Made by a program: the position numbers and the translations under genes. From NCBI RefSeq assembly GCF_002943565.1, contig NZ_PJCH01000015.1:682001-746000 (forward strand): a stretch of 64,000 nucleotides of DNA. Direction: 5' to 3'. Shown here piece by piece: positions 24,200-31,938 of this stretch. Every line of letters starts with the position of its first letter. Position 1 is the first letter of the stretch. The notes beneath the pieces were generated by a model. It saw only the letters and a list, made by a program, of their open reading frames with translations. It did not search any database and was not told where the DNA came from. This DNA comes from Hyphococcus luteus (GTDB lineage: Bacteria > Pseudomonadota > Alphaproteobacteria > Caulobacterales > Parvularculaceae).

Positions 24200-25436
24200 A
24201 CTGATGACGATAACCGCCGCCTGCGTGATCGCCGCCGCCGGCGCGCCCGCGGCCGCCCTGCCGCCCGAACCGCTGATTGCAGAAGCCGTCGACGCCTCGC
24301 CGATGGTGATGGCGGCGAAAGCCGATCTCGACCGCGCGCGCGCCACGGCGCGGCGCTTGCGCGTCGGCGATTATGAGGTGGTTGTCTCGGGAAGCGGCGG
24401 GCGCCGCACCGTTGACGATCCCGGCGCCGGCGAAAGCGAATATACGGAATGGAACGCCGGGCTCAGCCGCACGATGCGCCTGCCCGGCAAACGCAGCGCC
24501 GACAAAAAGCTGGCGTCGCTCGAAATCGAAAAGGCCAACGCCGCCTATGCAAGAGCGCGCAGAGACGCGCTCCTCGAATTCGTCACCTTATGGACGGACT
24601 GGCGCGCCGCGGTCGACGCTTCGAAAACCGCCCGCCGGCTCGCCGACGATGCGCTCGAGCTCGCCGATGCGGAGGGAAAAGCCGTTGACCTCGGGGCCAG
24701 CCGCCGGATTTACGTCGACCAGTTGCGCGCCGAGGCCGGTCTTTTAAGTCTCGAAGCCGACCGGAAAACCATCGAGGCGGAAAACGCGAAGGCGAATCTC
24801 GCCGCGGCGTTTCCCGATCTCGTCATGCCGGCGAAGCCCGGCGCCCTCGACTGGGATGAGGCGCGCATCGCCGCGCTCTTGATGGAAACCGAGATGGCGA
24901 AATCCGCGACGGTCCGCGAGGCGCGGCTGGCGCTTGACCAGATGGAGGCGAAAGCAAAACGCGTGCGGCTCGACCGGTTGCCCGATCCCACATTCGGCGT
25001 TCAAGTCGCCAATGAGTTCGGCGGCAATGAAACCAGCATCATGGCGACCGTCTCCATTCCGCTCAGCGGGCGCGCCCGCAGCGCCGCCGCAGCGGAGGCC
25101 GGCAGCCAGGCCGTCGCCGCCGCCGCAAGGCTGAGAGCTGCGGAGCTCGACGCGGCGCGCCGCTACGATCAGGCGAAACGCGCGGCCCGGCTCGCCTCGA
25201 AAAATCTCAATAACGCCGAAAACTCCGTCATCACGGCGCGCGACGCCATGGACCGGCTCAAAAAAGGCTACGCCATGGGCGCCGTCAATTTAAGCGACCT
25301 GACAACGACCCGGCGCACGCTGATGATGACCGAACAGGCGCTCGTGGACTATCGCGTCGCCGCAGAACGCGCTTACCTGACGCTGGCTGTGCTCAATAAT
25401 GGATTCGCCGCGCCTGCAAGCCATGGCCAGTTTTAG
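24192..25436 (+). CDS. TolC-family outer-membrane factor of the metal-efflux system
   Basis: A 414-residue outer-membrane channel with a signal peptide (LMTITAACVIAAAGAPAAA). Two internally repeated halves of long Ala/Glu/Arg helices (~45-205 and ~230-405) match the TolC/CusC/CzcC coiled-coil barrel; NEFGGNETSIMATVSIPL is the typical outer-membrane strand region before the second helical hairpin. No lipobox Cys follows the signal peptide, unlike CusC. It completes the tripartite pump. The ATG at 24192 overlaps the DUF3240 stop; ATG 24204 is an alternative. It could also serve the type I exporter at 5963, which has no channel gene nearby; that is speculation. Confidence 0.88.
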   Translation: MRRLMTITAACVIAAAGAPAAALPPEPLIAEAVDASPMVMAAKADLDRARATARRLRVGDYEVVVSGSGGRRTVDDPGAGESEYTEWNAGLSRTMRLPGKRSADKKLASLEIEKANAAYARARRDALLEFVTLWTDWRAAVDASKTARRLADDALELADAEGKAVDLGASRRIYVDQLRAEAGLLSLEADRKTIEAENAKANLAAAFPDLVMPAKPGALDWDEARIAALLMETEMAKSATVREARLALDQMEAKAKRVRLDRLPDPTFGVQVANEFGGNETSIMATVSIPLSGRARSAAAAEAGSQAVAAAARLRAAELDAARRYDQAKRAARLASKNLNNAENSVITARDAMDRLKKGYAMGAVNLSDLTTTRRTLMMTEQALVDYRVAAERAYLTLAVLNNGFAAPASHGQF

Positions 25437-25726
25437 TTTGAAACGCCAAAGCGAGCCGCAATAAAATTGTAGCATAATGGCGGAGCCGGACGAAGAAAGA
25501 TTGAACCGGGTTGCACAAGCAGCCGACCGGCCGCCGGGCGGTCAGCCCGCCCCCGCGGAGGACGTCGCGAAGCGATTGTCCGCGAGCGATACGATGAGCT
25601 GGAAGCAGGAATATCGAACGGATGGCTTGCCTAGCCGTAGCCGCGATCAGTCCGCCTTCGTTTCTTCGGAACTGCGGCGCGACAGCTTTCTTGCTAATCT
25701 CGCTTCGCTCGATAAGCGGCGAAGGC
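25437..25726. other. Spacer with short repeat before the tRNA
   Basis: No supported gene lies here. An open frame from 25477 exists, but its tail is the antisense of the tRNA. The stretch includes the second copy of the GCGATTGTCCGCGAGCGATA repeat. Confidence 0.5.
25566..25596 (+). repeat. Short dispersed repeat, copy 2
   Basis: This copy matches 17693-17723: GCGA, one variable base, then GCGATTGTCCGCGAGCGATA, one variable base, and GATGA. Flanks diverge quickly on both sides. Confidence 0.55.
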
Positions 25727-25803
25727 TGGTGGGCCCGGAGGGACTCGAACCCCCAACCTAGCGGTTATGAGCCGCCAGCTCTAACCAATTGAGCTACAGG
25801 CCC
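25727..25803 (-). tRNA. tRNA with CAU anticodon, probably tRNA-Ile2 (lysidine-modified)
   Basis: The cloverleaf folds completely on the minus strand: acceptor GGGCCTG/CGGGCCC, D-arm GCTC...GAGC, anticodon stem GGCGG/CCGCT around loop CTCATAA, T-arm with TTCGAGT, discriminator A and an encoded CCA (25727-25729). The CAU anticodon could mean Met or Ile2. C4-G69 and C5-G68 pairs, the TilS recognition features of Ile2 known from E. coli, are present, while elongator tRNA-Met usually lacks them. Ile2 is therefore favoured. Confidence 0.93.
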
Positions 25804-25993
25804 TTTGAAGAGCGCGGGAAGGCCCCTCTTCGGGAAGCGCCCTATTATCAGCTATCGCCGCGGCGTAAAAGCCCGCCCGCCCGGGCGCCGGTTTCGTGAA
25901 GCAGCGCCTTATTGCGCTTCTCCTTTTCGCCTTGATTTCGTCACCGGAAGCCGCTCACATCCCGCACAAACATCCAATAAGGAGAAAAATCTC

Positions 25994-26725
25994 ATGCGCC
26001 ACGCCCCCGCCCGATTCGCCGCCCCCGCCGCTATCGCCGCCGCGATTCTCGCCGCCGGGTGCAGCGCGCCCCAAGCCGTCGCCGCAGACCCCGCCGTCCA
26101 GCACCGCACCATCACCGTCAATGGCGAAGGCGAGGCGTCCGCCGCGCCGGACATGGCGGTGATCCGGATCGGCGTTCGCACCGATGCGCCCACAGCCGCC
26201 GGCGCCTTGCGCCAGAACTCGGAAGACATGACCGCGACCATCGACACGCTGAAAGAACTCGGCGTTGAAAACCGCGACATCCAGACCTCGGGCCTCTCCG
26301 TCAATCCGCGCTATAATTACGACAAGAACCGCTCGAACCCGGAAGTGATCGGCTTCACCGCGTCGAACAATGTCACCGTGCGCCTGCGCGATCTCGACAA
26401 CGCCGGCGCGGTCATCGACGAGGCGGTGCAGTCCGGCGCCAACAGCCTCGGCGGGATTTCTTTCGCCTTTTCCGATCCGAAGCCGCTGATGGACGAGGCG
26501 CGCAAAAAAGCCGTCGCCGACGCCAGAGCGAAAGCGACCCTCCTGACCGACGCCGCGGGCGTGCGCCTCGGCAAGCTGATCACCATTCAGGAAGGATACG
26601 CCGCCGCGCCGCAGCCGAAAATGTATTCGGCGCGCATGGAGATGGCCGCCGACTCATCGGTTCCCATGGAGGCCGGCGAATCGAGCGTCACCGTGTCGGT
26701 CTCGCTGGTCTACGAGATCGAATAA
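25994..26725 (+). CDS. SIMPL-domain (DUF541) lipoprotein
   Basis: A 243-residue exported protein. The signal peptide ends in a lipobox (LAAGCSA), so it is probably lipid-anchored in the envelope. The body (~40-243) is one SIMPL/DUF541 domain: TITVNGEGEASAAPDMAVIRIGV at the start, GLSVNPRYNY in the middle, and a C-terminal VTVSVSLVYEIE strand. Related proteins (YggE, BP26) are linked to oxidative-stress tolerance and can form channel-like oligomers; the function here is inferred. The ATG has a strong AAGGAG site 9 nt upstream. It stands alone between the tRNA and a minus-strand peptidase. Confidence 0.88.
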   Translation: MRHAPARFAAPAAIAAAILAAGCSAPQAVAADPAVQHRTITVNGEGEASAAPDMAVIRIGVRTDAPTAAGALRQNSEDMTATIDTLKELGVENRDIQTSGLSVNPRYNYDKNRSNPEVIGFTASNNVTVRLRDLDNAGAVIDEAVQSGANSLGGISFAFSDPKPLMDEARKKAVADARAKATLLTDAAGVRLGKLITIQEGYAAAPQPKMYSARMEMAADSSVPMEAGESSVTVSVSLVYEIE

Positions 26726-26749
26726 GCCGGGCGCCGCCTGGCGCGCCTT

Positions 26750-26853
26750 CCGTGAAACAATTTTGCGCAAAACCGATTTCTCTTTTCTTTTAAACGGCGT
26801 CTTTCCTGGCTTTCAGCCAAGTTTGGCGCCATTTGCGTAAAAATGTTTCACGG
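26750..26853. repeat. Inverted repeat with 22-bp arms
   Basis: The arms 26750-26771 and 26832-26853 match in 20 of 22 positions (CCGTGAAACA start, GCAAA end) around a 60-bp centre with its own small hairpin (TGGCT-TTC-AGCCA). The left arm contains the perfect palindrome TTTTGCGCAAAA. It may be a bidirectional terminator or a small mobile or palindromic element. Confidence 0.6.
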
Positions 26854-27034
26854 GGACGCATCCTCTTTTTCGGTTCACGCTTTCATCTCCCACGCGCCAA
26901 GCACAGGGACCGGAACACCGCGGCATGGACGCCACGATTAAATCGCAGCGAGCCGCAAACGGCCAAACCTTCACAAAGCGCCGGTCAGGCTCGTTGAACG
27001 ATCACGACCCACACCCTACCCCCGGCAGGAACGG

Positions 27035-27069
27035 CGGGGGACGAAATTTAATTCATTAAATTTTATCCC
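27035..27069 (-). terminator. Possible terminator hairpin after the M28 peptidase gene
   Basis: AAATTTAA-TTCA-TTAAATTT forms a perfect stem, flanked by GGGGA and TCCCC that extend it after an unpaired base or two. It lies ~70 bp past the peptidase stop. No strong T-run follows, so termination is only likely. Confidence 0.4.
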
Positions 27070-27137
27070 CGCTCGCGCATTTGGGCTTATCCTTCAGCCC
27101 GCCCGGCGGCGCTTTGATGCGGGAGGGCGAAGGAACT

Positions 27138-28814
27138 TTATTCCTTGCCGAAAAGATCGCCGAAAAAGTCGCCCTCGTTCCATGTGGGCCTGTCCGGCGC
27201 ATTCGCGAGCGCGTCGGCGATGACGAAATTCACGTCTGCGAAGCGCGCCAGCGCGTCATACCGGATGGGCTGGCTGATGTCGTCGCTCGGGCGATGGTAA
27301 TGGTTTTTGTAAAACTCCCAGAACATCTCTTCGCCGCCATTGTCGAATCCCGTCCACAGGAAAATCGACGGCACGCCCTGCTTCACAAAGGCGTAATGAT
27401 CCGAGCGCGTGAAAACCCCGAGCTCGGGGATCGGATCCGGCGTCAGCTTGACGCCTTCGGCCTCGAGCGCCGCCTCCATGACCGGGCCGATGGAGGAACG
27501 CTCCGCGCCGAAGGCGATGACATCGGTGAAGTCGTGCAGCATCACCGGCATGTCGAGATTGACATTGGCGACCATCTCCCCGTCCCCGATGGGCGGGAAA
27601 TGGGCGAAATAATCGGCGCCGAGCAGGCCTTTTTCCTCCGCCGTGACGGCGACGATCATCACGCTGCGCGCCGGCGCCTCGCCCGCCATAAAATCGGCCG
27701 CGACTTGCAACAGCGTCGCGACACCGGTCGCATTATCCATGGCGCCGTTATTGATCCCGTCCTCGCCGTCGGCGATCAGCTTTTCATTGACGCCGATATG
27801 ATCGAGATGCGCGGTGAGGATGACATATTCGTCTTTCAGTTCGGGATCGGCGCCGGGAATAAGCCCCGCCACATTGGGGCTCGTCACGCGTTCCATCTCC
27901 ATGGCGCTGGCCAGGGAGACTGTCGCTGCAAGATCGAAACTGCCGACCGGCGCGCCTTCGCCGTCGGCCGCAGCCCGCGATTCGGCATAGGAATGAGCGG
28001 CGCCTTCGAACAGAAGCGGCGCGGCGTCCGGATGCGCGACCGCGCGGGCTTTGATGGTCGGACCGGAAATATCGGGCCGCCCGTCCGGCCCGATCCAGGT
28101 CATGGACGCATAATCCGGATGAGCGATGAAACGCTCCCAGGGATAGCTCTTCTCAGTCTCGGCGGTGTAAAGCGAAATCACGCCGACCGCGCCGCGCTCC
28201 GAGGCGGTTTGCATCTTGAGCGCGTTCGATTTGAAATGCGCGCGGCTTTCAGTGTCGAAAATGTCGGGCGCGCCGCTGAAATAAACGACGACTTTGCCGT
28301 CGGCGTCGACGCCTTCATAGTCGTCATAACCGAATTCCGGCGCATGAACGCCGTAACCGACGAACACCGCTTCGGCGTTCTCGATGTCGAAAGACGGCGC
28401 CGCCAGAGACGGAAAGATGCGAAAGTCGTCGAGATAGGCGAGATCGACGGTCTCGCCGTCCGGGCCGGTGATCGAAAACGCCGACGCATCGCCGATCTGC
28501 GTTCCGGAAACAAACGGAACCTCCTGAAACCAGCCTCCGTCCACGCCCGGCTGAAGTCCCAGCGAGGCCATGCGCGCGGCGACATACTGCGCCGCCTGCA
28601 CATACCCTTGCGCGCCGGCCTCGCGGCCCTCGCGCGCATCGTCGGCGAGCCAGGCGATGTCGGCCCTAAGCCGCGCCGCGTCGTCCCCGGCCGTTTCCGC
28701 CGCCGCGACCGCCGCCTCGATCTCAGGGCTGAACGCGGCAGGCTCGACGCTTGCACAGGCGACAAGCAGCACGAGCGGTGCGAATAACGAAAAACGGGTC
28801 AGCAGCGACAACAT
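27138..28814 (-). CDS. M28-family zinc aminopeptidase, lipoprotein
   Basis: A 558-residue exported metallopeptidase. The signal peptide ends in a lipobox (LLVACAS). A protease-associated (PA) domain (~140-290) is inserted before the catalytic M28 domain. Zinc ligands and catalytic residues are visible: TAHLDHIG (His), GAMDNATGVA (bridging Asp), AVTAEEKGLLGADYF (catalytic Glu-Glu), NLDMPV (Asp) and SDHYAFVKQGVPSIFL (His). It should cleave N-terminal residues from peptides in the periplasm or at the surface. The ATG at 28814 has GGGAGA upstream. It is monocistronic and converges on the SIMPL gene. Confidence 0.93.
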   Translation of the reverse strand: MLSLLTRFSLFAPLVLLVACASVEPAAFSPEIEAAVAAAETAGDDAARLRADIAWLADDAREGREAGAQGYVQAAQYVAARMASLGLQPGVDGGWFQEVPFVSGTQIGDASAFSITGPDGETVDLAYLDDFRIFPSLAAPSFDIENAEAVFVGYGVHAPEFGYDDYEGVDADGKVVVYFSGAPDIFDTESRAHFKSNALKMQTASERGAVGVISLYTAETEKSYPWERFIAHPDYASMTWIGPDGRPDISGPTIKARAVAHPDAAPLLFEGAAHSYAESRAAADGEGAPVGSFDLAATVSLASAMEMERVTSPNVAGLIPGADPELKDEYVILTAHLDHIGVNEKLIADGEDGINNGAMDNATGVATLLQVAADFMAGEAPARSVMIVAVTAEEKGLLGADYFAHFPPIGDGEMVANVNLDMPVMLHDFTDVIAFGAERSSIGPVMEAALEAEGVKLTPDPIPELGVFTRSDHYAFVKQGVPSIFLWTGFDNGGEEMFWEFYKNHYHRPSDDISQPIRYDALARFADVNFVIADALANAPDRPTWNEGDFFGDLFGKE

Positions 28815-29009
28815 TCAATATCTCCCGGCGATGTGGCGGAGATTAAGCGGGCGCGGTCCGCCGCGGTCAACCGCGCAGCGCGCCCGCATATGTAATGAGG
28901 TGATTTTTCAACGCTTTTTGTTCAGCGCCGCCGCGAACCAACGGCGCTCCCGGAAAAATTGGAACCCTGCGCCATTCGCGGTATTATGAAGACTGGGGAA
29001 CACAGCGTG

Positions 29010-29816
29010 ATGATCAGAACCTTCATACTTCTTTCCGCCGTCTTATTCGGCGCCCTCGGCGCCGCCGCCGCGCAGGACAGCGGCCTGATTCACGAAAACG
29101 GCATTGGCCCGGACCCGGATCACGACACCAATCCCGCAACCGTCACCGGCGTCATCAAACGCGTTGGCGACGCCGCGGAAGCCGCCAATGACGACCCTTA
29201 TCGCGTCATCACCTTCGAGCCGCCGCCGGGCAAGCATGGCGATGTCATCCGCAAAGCTTATGAGAAAGATTTCGGCGTCACCTTCAGCCGCGGGCTCTCC
29301 CGCCAGGTCTGCGAGGGGCAGCGCCGCTTTTATTACGACTCCATCTGCACTTATGAGGCGCCGCCGAGCGGCGACTACGCCGCCGGCTATGTGAATTACC
29401 TGAATGCGCCGCTGGTCATGGAGTTCGACAAGCCGGTCTGCGTCGTCACAATGGCGATCTACCCGACCGGCGGCAAAGAAGAAGAGCCCTTCACGGTCAC
29501 GATCCACAGCTGGGATGAAAACGGCGCGGCGCTCCCCGCCGCCAAGGCCGAATTCGAATGGACGAAAAACACCGTGCGCTGGCGGAATATGGCCGGCGCC
29601 TATTATCTCGGCGCGCGGGCGAAAAAGATCGCCGTCGAGATGACAAGCGGCAAAGGCTCGGAAAAGGGCGACGTGCTGCGCTTCCTGATCGACGATCTCG
29701 CTTTCGTCCAGGACGATTGCGCCGCCGTGCTCGCGGACTTCACAGAGGCCGATGACACGCCCTCCGCCGGAACGAAGCCCGAAGAAGAAACTGACGACCT
29801 TCTGCAGGGATCTTAA
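29010..29816 (+). CDS. Secreted protein of unknown function
   Basis: A 268-residue protein I do not recognise. It has a signal peptide (MIRTFILLSAVLFGALGAAAAQD). The mature part is beta-rich with two Cys close together (SRQVCEGQRRFYYDSICTYE), a third in DKPVCVVTMAIYP and a fourth in QDDCAAV, so disulfides are likely. A segment around WDENGAAL followed by an aromatic, charged run suggests a jelly-roll or galactose-binding-like fold (inference). The acidic tail (EADDTP...EEETDD) is probably disordered. The start at 29010 has GGGGAA upstream; ATG 28986 is an alternative. The next gene on the same strand, also an exported protein, begins 177 bp later. Confidence 0.7.
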   Translation: MIRTFILLSAVLFGALGAAAAQDSGLIHENGIGPDPDHDTNPATVTGVIKRVGDAAEAANDDPYRVITFEPPPGKHGDVIRKAYEKDFGVTFSRGLSRQVCEGQRRFYYDSICTYEAPPSGDYAAGYVNYLNAPLVMEFDKPVCVVTMAIYPTGGKEEEPFTVTIHSWDENGAALPAAKAEFEWTKNTVRWRNMAGAYYLGARAKKIAVEMTSGKGSEKGDVLRFLIDDLAFVQDDCAAVLADFTEADDTPSAGTKPEEETDDLLQGS

Positions 29817-29993
29817 TCCCGGGGCTCTGACCGGCCGGCGTTATGGATAATATTCCCGTTCTGGACATTCAGGACACGCCGCAGTACAACTTAAAGGCGA
29901 ATCCGTTTTAAGATGCGCTTGCTTATTTTGTTGCAAAGCTTTGCTTCCCTGATAATTTAAGGCCATCAAACTAACTGTGTGGGGAGTTTCATC

Positions 29994-30737
29994 ATGCGCA
30001 TTCTAATGGCCGCCGCGGCCACTCTTCTTATGACTGGCGGCGCTTCGGCGGCCTCCATCACCCTGACCGGCACGGTCCGGGACTTCAACGACAGCCATCC
30101 CGACTTCGAAGGCGTGATCGCCACCGACAAGGGCATTGTCGAAACCACGCTGGGCGGGGACGGCAAGCCCGTCTATGCGAGCGCGACCACGACGCCGACC
30201 ACGAGCGGCGCAGCGAATTTCAATCAGTGGTATAATGACACGCCGGGGGTCAACATGTCCGACTCGCTGTCGATCATGCTCGACGATCCCGAAAATGACG
30301 GCGTTTACACGTACTCCGACAGCAGCTTCTTCCCGATCGACGGAGAGCTGTTCGGCAATCAGGGCCGCTCGCACAACTATCACTTCACGTTCGAGCTTGC
30401 GACCGAGTTCACCTATACGGGCGGTGAAACCTTCACCTTCACCGGCGACGATGATCTGTGGGTATTCATCGACGATGAGCTCGTCATCGATCTCGGCGGC
30501 GTTCACACGGCCCAGACCGCTTCGGTCAATCTTGACGATCTCGGCCTGACGCTTGGCGAAGACTACAACTTCAATCTCTTCTTTGCGGAACGCCATACGA
30601 CGCAGTCGAGCTTCCGCATCGAAACGTCGATCCTTCTGAAAGACGTGCGGGAAGTGCCGCTGCCGGCTGCTCTCCCGCTCTTCCTCGCCGGCGCCGGACT
30701 TTTCGGAGCCGCCGCGCGTAAGAAGCGTAAGAAATAA
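29994..30737 (+). CDS. Fibro-slime domain protein with VPLPA-CTERM sorting signal
   Basis: A 247-residue exported protein. A signal peptide ([20 protein letters not shown]) leads to a fibro-slime domain whose hallmark is [19 protein letters not shown] followed by VH. The C-terminus is a complete VPLPA-CTERM signal: [17 protein letters not shown], then AARKKRKK. Such signals are processed by an exosortase, tying the mature protein to the surface or extracellular matrix. No exosortase is in this window. Fibro-slime and PA14-like domains are related, which recalls the PA14 modules of the giant adhesin. ATG 29994 has GGGGAG 9 nt upstream and a strong terminator follows, so it is a single-gene unit. 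Confidence 0.9.
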   Translation: MRILMAAAATLLMTGGASAASITLTGTVRDFNDSHPDFEGVIATDKGIVETTLGGDGKPVYASATTTPTTSGAANFNQWYNDTPGVNMSDSLSIMLDDPENDGVYTYSDSSFFPIDGELFGNQGRSHNYHFTFELATEFTYTGGETFTFTGDDDLWVFIDDELVIDLGGVHTAQTASVNLDDLGLTLGEDYNFNLFFAERHTTQSSFRIETSILLKDVREVPLPAALPLFLAGAGLFGAAARKKRKK

Positions 30738-30756
30738 GCGGAATATAAACTCCGTT

Positions 30757-30791
30757 GCAAAAGGGCCGGCTATGCCGGCCCTTTTTTATTT
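30757..30791 (+). terminator. Rho-independent terminator after the fibro-slime gene
   Basis: AAAAGGGCCGGC-TAT-GCCGGCCCTTTT is a perfect 12-bp-class stem followed by a T-rich run. It lies between convergent genes and could also stop transcripts from the GNAT gene, though the T-run is weaker on that strand. Confidence 0.9.
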
Positions 30792-30810
30792 TCGGAAATG
30801 GCGTGCTGAC

Positions 30811-31365
30811 CTAAAGCGCCTTGCGCATGACGATGATCGTGTTGACCTGTCCGTTATCTGCGATCTGCTCGTCACGGCTGATCTCTTTATAACCGCGCGC
30901 CCGGTAAAGCGGCTCGCCAGGCACCGTGGAGCCAAGCTCGATCATTTTAAACCCCGCCTCCCGCGCGGCGTTTTCGCCAAGCTCCAAAAGCAAGGTCCCG
31001 ACGCCCTGCCTTGTCCAGGCGGGATGGGTGTACATGGCGCGTATGCGCGCGGCGTCCGTCTCGGGATCGGCGTAGCTGTCGTCCCGGCCCCTGGTGTGAT
31101 TGCCGCCATAGAGCGTCTTGCGTTTGCCCCAGCCGCCGCAGCCGGCCATGACGGTTTCGCCGTCCTTTTCGGCTTCGATGACGAAATAGGTGCCGTCGTC
31201 GAGCAGCGTCGTGTCGAGCCCCATGGTCTCCTGCGCGGCGGCGATCTCCTCTTCGGTGAGGAAGCCTTTCATATTCTCCGCGATCGACACCTTCATCACG
31301 TCCATGATGGCGGGAATGTCGGCTCGCGTCGCAATGCGATGGGTGAAGGAGGTCTTTTCGGCCAT
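30811..31365 (-). CDS. GNAT-family N-acetyltransferase
   Basis: A 184-residue GNAT protein. The acetyl-CoA pyrophosphate loop is seen in TRQGVGTLLLE, preceded by the beta4 segment RIRAMYTHPAW and followed by FKMIELGSTVPGEPLYRARGYKE, the usual GNAT C-terminal half. The N-terminal RIATRADIPAIMDVM is the alpha1 start. The substrate is unknown. The Met at 31365 gives a typical GNAT N-terminus; no strong ribosome site is visible. It stands alone between the terminators of its neighbours. Confidence 0.87.
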   Translation of the reverse strand: MAEKTSFTHRIATRADIPAIMDVMKVSIAENMKGFLTEEEIAAAQETMGLDTTLLDDGTYFVIEAEKDGETVMAGCGGWGKRKTLYGGNHTRGRDDSYADPETDAARIRAMYTHPAWTRQGVGTLLLELGENAAREAGFKMIELGSTVPGEPLYRARGYKEISRDEQIADNGQVNTIIVMRKAL

Positions 31366-31413
31366 GAGCAGACTATGCGCGGGGGCCCGCGGCGAGGCAA
31401 ATCGGAAAACGAA

Positions 31414-31437
31414 CAGCGCCGCCTTTAAAGGCGGCGC
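31414..31437 (-). terminator. Terminator hairpin after yegP
   Basis: AGCGCCGCCTTTAAAGGCGGCGCT is a 24-base perfect palindrome 26 bp past the yegP stop, followed on the minus strand by a T-rich stretch. Confidence 0.75.
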
Positions 31438-31462
31438 TGCAAAATTCTCAAACAGACGCAGC

Positions 31463-31798
31463 TTACGCCGTCTGGTCGTCAATCTCAGCGTCGGGGGCGT
31501 TCGCCTTCACCGAAGCGATGCCGTTTTCCATGCCGTCCGCGGACGCATACATTTGCGACGTGCCGATCACCTGGTGGTTGGCGGCCTTGAGATTGAAGAA
31601 ATGCTTGTCGTTGGACGAAGTCTTGCGCTCGTAATTGCCGTCTTCGGGCGCATTCTTTTTCACCGAGGCGATGCCGTTTTCGGCCCCAGACTTGTTCTCA
31701 TAGCCCTCGCTGGCGAGAATGTTTTCGCCATTCCCGGCCTTGAGGCGGAAACGGAACTCCCCTGCGCCGTCCTTATAAAGCTCAAATTTTCCAGCCAT
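31463..31798 (-). CDS. yegP: YegP-type protein with two DUF1508 repeats
   Basis: A 111-residue cytoplasmic protein made of two DUF1508 repeats (~8-57 and ~60-108). Each repeat has the phenylalanine strand (FELYKDGAGEFRFRLKA and HFFNLKAANHQVI), a SEGY/SQMY turn and the GIASVK(K/A)NAP ending. The length matches E. coli YegP. The molecular function is not established. The ATG has GAGGAGA upstream. It is divergent from uvrD across a 140-bp region with a LexA box nearer uvrD. Confidence 0.9.
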   Translation of the reverse strand: MAGKFELYKDGAGEFRFRLKAGNGENILASEGYENKSGAENGIASVKKNAPEDGNYERKTSSNDKHFFNLKAANHQVIGTSQMYASADGMENGIASVKANAPDAEIDDQTA

Positions 31799-31902
31799 TT
31801 GCTTGGTCTCCTCTGTCGGCCCGGCGGGCCCGTTTTCCCTGCCTTCATAGTCGCGATTCCACGCCTCATTGCAATTCGCGGCGACAGCTTTATGTCTCGC
31901 AT

Positions 31903-31917
31903 GTTCCAGAATCGTTC
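31903..31917 (+). promoter_or_regulatory. LexA (SOS) box of uvrD
   Basis: GTTC-N7-GTTC (GTTCCAGAATCGTTC) is the alphaproteobacterial LexA direct-repeat consensus. It lies 22 bp before the helicase start codon, so repression by LexA and induction on DNA damage is expected. Confidence 0.8.
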
Positions 31918-31938
31918 TCGTTTCGCTAAGCTCAATCA

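Larger units (their letters stand above)
26726..27137. other. Intergenic stretch with inverted repeat and hairpin
   Basis: No gene is supported in these 412 bases between convergent genes. They hold a long-armed inverted repeat (26750-26853) and a hairpin (27035-27069), described separately. A 44-codon frame at 26925-27059 has no good ribosome site or recognisable product. Confidence 0.5.

Noticed and set aside
25477-25761. Plus-strand frame of 94 codons ending in GPEGLEPPT
   Set aside because: The tail is the antisense of the tRNA gene (25727-25803), a classic false-gene signature. The rest has no recognised domain.
25727-25803. tRNA-Met as the identity of the CAU tRNA
   Set aside because: C4-G69 and C5-G68 favour tRNA-Ile2 recognised by TilS; Met remains possible without a covariance-model score.
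26925-27059. 44-codon frame with ATG in the spacer left of the M28 peptidase
   Set aside because: No usable ribosome site and no recognisable product, and it ends in a hairpin region.
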